A stretch of DNA of 18,582 bases from an uncultured Oscillospiraceae bacterium. Lineage in GTDB: Bacteria > Bacillota_A > Clostridia > Oscillospirales > Oscillospiraceae. The stretch is from the NCBI GenBank assembly GCA_900757695.1, contig CAAEOU010000380.1:1-18582 (forward strand), read 5' to 3'. This document shows positions 14,834-18,582 of the stretch, one piece after another; position 1 is the stretch's first letter; each line of letters begins with the position of its first letter. The notes under the pieces are model-generated. The model did no database searches and was not told where the DNA came from. It saw only the letters and a list, made by a program, of their open reading frames with translations. The position numbers were made by a program, and so were the translations under genes.

Positions 14834-15178
14834 TTACCTTCTTAAAAGAACCCATTCTTTTTTCTTATTGCTTCCCTGACGTGTAAGGATACCTTTCTGT
14901 TTCAGCGTTTTAATTGCCCTATCTATTGTAGATGTACCGACCTCCAGCAATTCTGCCAATTCCTTAACTGTGATGTTAGGATTTTTCTTAACGCACTCTA
15001 TAATCCGTTCTTCATTCGGCTTGAGATTTATCGCACCATTTATCACACCATTTATCACACCATCATTTTGGTGCTTTCCAAAATCAGGATGAATATAAAG
15101 AGTGGTCGCAAAATAAGTCCGGTCCCCTCTTAAATCTCTAATTCTGATTTTTAGGTTCCATATGCGTTTATTTTTCAC
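14834..15178 (-). CDS. Small winged-helix protein, possibly a remnant of a larger regulator
   Basis: On the reverse strand a GTG at 15178 opens a 114-residue frame without a clear ribosome binding site. The C-terminal 65 residues are a winged helix: LKPNEERIIECVKKNPNI, TVKELAELLEVGTSTIDRAI (recognition helix), KTLKQKGILTRQGSNKKKEW. This matches the C-terminal domain of the large AlbA/RecG-type ATP-binding regulators, which are usually several hundred residues, so the gene may be a truncated leftover (inference). The middle carries GVINGVINGAIN, encoded by a 12-base tandem repeat. The N-terminal 37 residues are unrecognised and basic. It is divergent from the ATPase gene at 15227 and could regulate it. 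It is AT-richer than the transfer genes. Confidence 0.45.
   Translation of the reverse strand: MKNKRIWNLKIRIRDLRGDRTYFATTLYIHPDFGKHQNDGVINGVINGAINLKPNEERIIECVKKNPNITVKELAELLEVGTSTIDRAIKTLKQKGILTRQGSNKKKEWVLLRR
15034..15063 (-). repeat. Short 12-base tandem repeat inside the winged-helix gene
   Basis: CACCATTTATCA occurs at 15034-15045 and 15046-15057, with a half unit (CACCAT) at 15058-15063. It encodes a repeated Gly-Val-Ile-Asn motif on the reverse strand and acts as a flexible linker before the winged helix. Confidence 0.7.
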
Positions 15179-15189
15179 AAAAATAAAGT

Positions 15190-15219
15190 TATAATCTATA
15201 TAATCAAAGATTTAGGAGG
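15190..15219 (+). promoter_or_regulatory. -10 candidates and ribosome binding site of the RloA-like ATPase
   Basis: TATAAT occurs at 15190-15195 and 15199-15204, with AGGAGG (15214-15219) seven bases before ATG 15227. A -35 is weak (TTTATT, 15167-15172, for the first). The same AT-rich stretch also lies at the start of the divergent gene, so control may be shared. The second -10 is very near the start, implying a short leader. Confidence 0.4.
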
Positions 15220-15226
15220 CAATTTC

Positions 15227-16423
15227 ATGCTGATTCAGTTTCGTGTAGAGAACTTTCTCTCTATCAAAGACAGTGTCGTGTTATCCCTGCTTTCCAGTAA
15301 GGATAACGAGCATTCGGAACATCTGATTGTGAATGGAAGCAAACGGTATTTGAAGTCTGCCGTGATTTACGGAGCCAACGCTTCCGGGAAGTCCAATGTC
15401 CTTCATGCATTCTGGTTCATGGTAAATTATGTGCTGACTTCGCATAACCAACAACTCCACAAAGCCATCGAACGTTCGCCTTTCAAGTTTGACCGTGAAA
15501 CACCCTCTCACCCCAGCAGCTTTGAGGTCATCTTCACCGCAAATGGCATCCGATATGCGTATGGCTTTTCGGTAACAGACAAAGCTGTTATTGAAGAATA
15601 CCTATATTACTATCCCAATGGCCGGCAGGCGATCATTTTTGAGCGGCAAAACACAAACGATTTTCGCTTTACCGTTGATGTCGATAAACAAAGCACGCTC
15701 AAAAATCGCACTTCACCTAACAAGCTCTATCTGTCTGTTGCATCAAACTGGAGCTATTCCAAGGTAATTCCTGTTCTGGAGTGGTTTGCTTCCTGCCGAT
15801 TCATCACGAAACATTCTGCTGCAGACGCCTATGAACTTGAAGCAGAACAGCTCAAAGACGATAGTTGCCGGCATATGATTGCCTCTATGCTGCGTGGCGC
15901 AGATTTTGGTATACAGTCACTTCAAATGCGTGATTTAGAACCCGCCACTTCTCAGCAAGGCGATATTTTCACCAATATTGAGGTCATTCACACGGTACAA
16001 GATACAGAGGGAAATACTTCTTCCTACACACTGAACATGGCGGAGGAATCCGATGGCACCCTCAGTTATTTCAAACTGATTTGTGCTGTAAAAAAGATAT
16101 TGGATGAAGGAACACTTTTTGTAGTAGATGACATGGATTCTCACCTGCATCCCCTCCTGACAAAGCATCTGGTCTCACTCTTTAACAGCGTGGAATTCAA
16201 TCCAAATGGGGCACAGTTGATTTTCACATCACACAATACCAATCTTCTTGACTTGGATGTACTGAGGAGAGATCAAATTTGGTTTACCGAAAAAGATGAA
16301 CTGACCGCTGCTACCGATTTGTTCTCCCTCCAAGCTTTTTCTATCCGCAAAGACACTAAACTGGAGAAGGGCTATTTAATCGGCCGTTATGGTGCAATTC
16401 CTTTTATTAAGGGTGGGCTGTAA
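15227..16423 (+). CDS. ABC-type AAA ATPase, RloA/AbiL-like (candidate anti-phage)
   Basis: The 398-residue protein begins FRVENFLSIKD, the usual opening of this family. Walker A is GANASGKS (49-56); the ABC-like signature is ESDGTLSYFKL; Walker B is VVDDMDSHLHP (Asp301, Asp302), with Asp where a Glu is usual; the H-loop is FTSHNTNLLD. The C-terminus ends IGRYGAIPFIKGGL, typical of ATP/GTP-binding proteins of the RloA type, which in known cases pair with a RloB-type nuclease (family knowledge). No RloB gene follows: there is a 117-base gap with its own promoter. It could work alone or with the TOPRIM-like protein at 17722. It has its own promoter, so it is independent of the transfer operon. 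AT-rich composition and context mark it as cargo. Confidence 0.75.
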   Translation: MLIQFRVENFLSIKDSVVLSLLSSKDNEHSEHLIVNGSKRYLKSAVIYGANASGKSNVLHAFWFMVNYVLTSHNQQLHKAIERSPFKFDRETPSHPSSFEVIFTANGIRYAYGFSVTDKAVIEEYLYYYPNGRQAIIFERQNTNDFRFTVDVDKQSTLKNRTSPNKLYLSVASNWSYSKVIPVLEWFASCRFITKHSAADAYELEAEQLKDDSCRHMIASMLRGADFGIQSLQMRDLEPATSQQGDIFTNIEVIHTVQDTEGNTSSYTLNMAEESDGTLSYFKLICAVKKILDEGTLFVVDDMDSHLHPLLTKHLVSLFNSVEFNPNGAQLIFTSHNTNLLDLDVLRRDQIWFTEKDELTAATDLFSLQAFSIRKDTKLEKGYLIGRYGAIPFIKGGL

Positions 16424-16509
16424 AGCAGCTGCGGACAGAGCAAAAATGATATTCCCAAAATTAGATATGCTTAAATTTCAAAAAATATCTGTATTTAATT
16501 TTCGAGATG

Positions 16510-16533
16510 TGCTATACTATACTAAGAAAGGGG
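16510..16533 (+). promoter_or_regulatory. Promoter and ribosome binding site of the ATPase/TOPRIM-like pair
   Basis: In the 16424-16540 gap, an extended -10 TGCTATACT (16510-16518) is followed by a second overlapping TATACT (16518-16523). A -35 is poor (TGTATT at 16490-16495), as expected when an extended -10 is used. AAAGGGG (16527-16533) is seven bases from ATG 16541. This gives a very short leader of about ten bases. Confidence 0.5.
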
Positions 16534-16540
16534 CGATAAC

Positions 16541-17725
16541 ATGAATATACGAAAAATCAGCGTTGGGAACTTTAAGTCCCTGTATAGCGCATCATTTGAG
16601 CCAGGTAAAATCAATGTGTTTGTTGGTGCCAATGGCTCTGGCAAGTCCACTATTTTGGAGGCTATCGGCCTCTTGAGTGCAGCTATGACTGACCGTGTTG
16701 ATTCTGCAAGTCTTCAACGGAAGGGTGTGCGTTTAAGCATTCCCTCTCTTTACAAGTCTAATTTTAAGGATCTGAAAAGAAAGAAACTGGCCGTAGATCT
16801 TTCCTTGGAATGGGAGGATGACTGTTGTTCTGATCAGTTCCGCTATGATGTACACCTAACAACCCCTACCGATACGGATTACTGGAGATACCATTCGGAA
16901 GCATTTTTCCAGAATGACGAGAGAATATGGGGGCGCAGTAATGCATCCCAGCAGCAGGCCAACAGCTATATTGGGTTTTTCTTGATTGATGACAATCAGG
17001 AACTGACAAACGGCCGTAAAATTGCACAACATTTCTCCTCTTATGGTATTTTCCAACCCAATACCATGACTTTACGCGGGACGATTCCAGATCCAAATCA
17101 AACCACTCCAATCGGACTGAATGGCGGTCGTCTGGCTGAGGCAATAAAAACATTGATTCATGAGGAAGATGGCGAACTGTATTTTGGCAATTTATATATG
17201 GATGATATCCTTGATATGATTGATTGGGCTTCTGATATTTCCGTGGATGCTCCCAAGAAAAGCAATATCAACGCCAACATTCCTACCACTCGTCAGATTA
17301 TTGAGTTTACAGACCGCTATATGAAAGAAAACTCCCGGTTTACCGGTTATGATGCCAGCGAAGGTGCTTTGTATGTGCTGTTTATGTTGGCTCTAGCCAT
17401 GCATCCGCAGGGTCCTTCTATTTTTGCGGTAGACAGTTTTGACCATGCATTGAATCCCCGTCTTGCCAAAAAAATGATACAAGTATTCTGCGAACAGATC
17501 ATTCAGAACAATAAACATGTTTTCCTTACCACTCATAATCCCTTGGTTTTAGATGGGCTTGATTTGACTAATGATGATATTCGCTTGTTTGCAGTAGACC
17601 GTGATGACAATGGGCACGCACAGATCAATCGAATTCTTGTATCTCAGGAACTGATAAATGAAGGTCAGTCTTTGTCCCGGCTCTGGATCAACGGTAGACT
17701 GGGAGGTGTGCCGACACTGTTATGA
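16541..17725 (+). CDS. ABC-type AAA ATPase of a two-gene ATPase/TOPRIM-like module
   Basis: The 394-residue protein starts with IRKISVGNFKSL, as RecF/SMC-like ATPases do. Walker A is GANGSGKST (29-37); the signature-like motif is DASEGALYVLFML; Walker B reads IFAVDSFDHALNP, with Ser after the Asp where most ABC ATPases have Glu; the H-loop is FLTTHNPLVLD. I recall relatives with DN or DS at this place, so it is probably a family trait. Its stop overlaps the start of the TOPRIM-like gene by four bases (ATGA), so the two are translationally coupled and probably form one complex, as in AbiL, RloAB and PARIS defence systems (family knowledge). The ATPase would sense infection and release or position the effector. 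No DNA-binding or membrane segment is seen. Confidence 0.75.
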   Translation: MNIRKISVGNFKSLYSASFEPGKINVFVGANGSGKSTILEAIGLLSAAMTDRVDSASLQRKGVRLSIPSLYKSNFKDLKRKKLAVDLSLEWEDDCCSDQFRYDVHLTTPTDTDYWRYHSEAFFQNDERIWGRSNASQQQANSYIGFFLIDDNQELTNGRKIAQHFSSYGIFQPNTMTLRGTIPDPNQTTPIGLNGGRLAEAIKTLIHEEDGELYFGNLYMDDILDMIDWASDISVDAPKKSNINANIPTTRQIIEFTDRYMKENSRFTGYDASEGALYVLFMLALAMHPQGPSIFAVDSFDHALNPRLAKKMIQVFCEQIIQNNKHVFLTTHNPLVLDGLDLTNDDIRLFAVDRDDNGHAQINRILVSQELINEGQSLSRLWINGRLGGVPTLL

Positions 17726-18459
17726 AAAATATCGGAATCGTCTGCGAAGGACCGACAGACTATATTATATTAAAAAAGGTCATCGACCTGATAACCAATG
17801 AAACTAATTATTATGTACAGCTCCAACCAGAACCCGACTTAACAGGACAATACGGAAACGGTTGGAAGGGTGTCTGGAAATGGTGTTGCGATAATGCTGA
17901 TATCCGCAAACAACTTATGAAGGATATTACGCCCAGGCTGGATTTTCTGGTCGTTCAAATGGATGGAGATGTATCTCGGAAGGAAAAGTCTGCTCATTGT
18001 TCGTGTCCGTCTGTCAAATGTCCTTATAAGGGCATTCGAAATCCTCTGGAATGTGATATAAAACCGGAAGATAGGGATGCTTGCCCTGTCATTCTTCCAT
18101 GTCAAAACCATGGAGCACCTATTACTGGTTACATGGAGCATTTGAAAGGATTACTTTCTACATGGCTAAAAGAACCCGATGATACCTGTATTGTTATCCC
18201 CTGTGACAGTACAGAGGCATGGATTGTAGCTGCCTATGATAATACGGCAGAAGTTGAATTTATCAAAGATCCTTGGGAATCTGTCATTGCCAAGAGGAAA
18301 ACTTATCACGATATTCGCATTTCGGGCAAGAAAAAGAGAACCCGCATTTTCGAACAATTTGCTCCTATTGTTTGTGAGAATTGGGAACAAGTAACCAATC
18401 TTTGCCAAAGTGCACGAGACTTCGAACAAAGCATCTACACCCTTTCCCATCAGACATAA
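17722..18459 (+). CDS. TOPRIM/DUF4276-like effector candidate with a cysteine cluster
   Basis: The 245-residue protein overlaps the ATPase gene. It opens IGIVCEGPTDYIIL with Glu9 in the TOPRIM-like EGPTD motif, then LVVQMDGDV with Asp81 and Asp83, giving the E plus DxD arrangement of TOPRIM nucleases. CDSTEAWIVAAYD (161-173) matches the ExW motif of DUF4276/RloB-like proteins. Between these lies a cluster of six Cys (93, 95, 100, 111, 121, 127) flanked by His92 and His130, which could bind zinc or another metal; I do not know it in RloB or PARIS AriB proteins. Tail residues 195-215 are basic (KRKTYHDIRISGKKKRTRIF). The likely role is a nuclease triggered by the partner ATPase; tRNA or DNA cleavage cannot be distinguished. 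The stop is next to the repeated TTGGCA promoter. Confidence 0.65.
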   Translation: MKNIGIVCEGPTDYIILKKVIDLITNETNYYVQLQPEPDLTGQYGNGWKGVWKWCCDNADIRKQLMKDITPRLDFLVVQMDGDVSRKEKSAHCSCPSVKCPYKGIRNPLECDIKPEDRDACPVILPCQNHGAPITGYMEHLKGLLSTWLKEPDDTCIVIPCDSTEAWIVAAYDNTAEVEFIKDPWESVIAKRKTYHDIRISGKKKRTRIFEQFAPIVCENWEQVTNLCQSARDFEQSIYTLSHQT

Positions 18460-18461
18460 TA

Positions 18462-18518
18462 TTGGCATAACATTGGCACAGTCCTGCCCTTTCGCCGTAA
18501 ATCCATATCTGTTATACT
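18462..18518 (+). promoter_or_regulatory. Second TTGGCA-box promoter
   Basis: TTGGCA occurs at 18462-18467 and 18473-18478, 11 bases apart (one helical turn). The -10 TATACT is at 18513-18518, with a poor -35 (TTTCGC, 18490-18495) 17 bases upstream. The stretch 18472-18518 matches the transfer promoter 1725-1771 at 35 of 47 ungapped positions. It points out of the window, to a gene not seen here. Confidence 0.65.
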
Positions 18519-18542
18519 TGGTACAGTCAAAACTTTGCATAG

Positions 18543-18571
18543 CAGCCGCTCCGGTTTGGAGCGGCTGTTTT
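18543..18571 (+). terminator. Terminator hairpin just after the second TTGGCA promoter
   Basis: CAGCCGCTCC (18543-18552) and GGAGCGGCTG (18558-18567) form a perfect 10-bp stem with a 5-base loop, followed by TTTT and CAATTTC. It begins about 25 bases after the -10, so transcripts from that promoter would end within about 50 bases unless read through. It may also end the defence gene transcript. Confidence 0.75.
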
Positions 18572-18582
18572 CAATTTCAGTA

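Noticed and set aside
15034..15063. Short tandem repeat considered as iterons or a CRISPR-like array
   Set aside because: Units are 12 bases, directly abutting and in frame with a coding region, so they are a coding repeat, not spaced repeats.
1..18582. Relaxase, integrase, oriT, tRNA or attachment site
   Set aside because: I looked for relaxase His motifs, recombinase motifs, tRNA-like clover leaves and end repeats and saw none that I could support; these parts of the element are presumably outside the window.

Overview
The window is a piece of a conjugative element (ICE or conjugative transposon) of the kind common in gut Clostridia (Lachnospiraceae/Oscillospiraceae-like; host inferred). 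Evidence for this is a one-direction block of type IV secretion genes of Gram-positive type, strong GGAGG ribosome binding sites, frequent TTG starts, and a balanced base composition. No relaxase, integrase, element end, rRNA, tRNA or CRISPR array is visible, so only the middle of an element is covered.

Layout. (1) Bases 1-1703: a winged-helix DNA-binding protein (5' end just outside the window), then by a 4-base ATGA overlap a 183-residue protein resembling ArpU/sigma-like phage regulators. (2) 1704-1953: a promoter/leader with paired TTGGCA boxes, a -10 and two terminator-like hairpins. (3) 1954-8582: the mating channel: a small exported two-helix protein (VirB2/TrbC-like), a VirB6/TrbL-like membrane protein, an exported glycine-rich protein, a membrane-anchored C39-like cysteine peptidase, and a VirB4 ATPase fused to a PrgI-like N-terminus. 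(4) 8583-11224: a 193-base gap with a possible 19-residue leader peptide, a winged-helix-like protein, a protein carrying the Asp pattern of RusA resolvases, a gap with a strong terminator and a second hairpin, and a winged-helix protein whose 5' end looks frameshifted. (5) 11221-14701: the VirD4-type coupling ATPase, whose best-placed start is ATA, and an acidic S1-repeat RNA-binding protein, closed by a 12-bp-stem terminator at 14708-14752. (6) 14834-18459: visibly AT-richer passenger genes: a small reverse-strand winged-helix gene, a RloA/AbiL-like ATPase, and an overlapping pair of a second ABC-type ATPase and a TOPRIM/DUF4276-like protein with a cysteine cluster, a candidate anti-phage module. 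(7) 18462-18571: a second copy of the TTGGCA promoter, again followed at once by a terminator hairpin.

Working model. The regulators at the left would control the transfer operon from the 1704 promoter. Repeated promoter-plus-terminator leaders, and terminators inside the operon, suggest control by attenuation or processive antitermination as well as initiation. The sister promoter at the right end implies that another operon beyond the window is switched on together with the transfer genes, with the defence-like cargo under its own promoters in between. The two most interesting items are the ATPase/TOPRIM-like pair next to a lone RloA-like ATPase, and the duplicated TTGGCA promoter/attenuator module.
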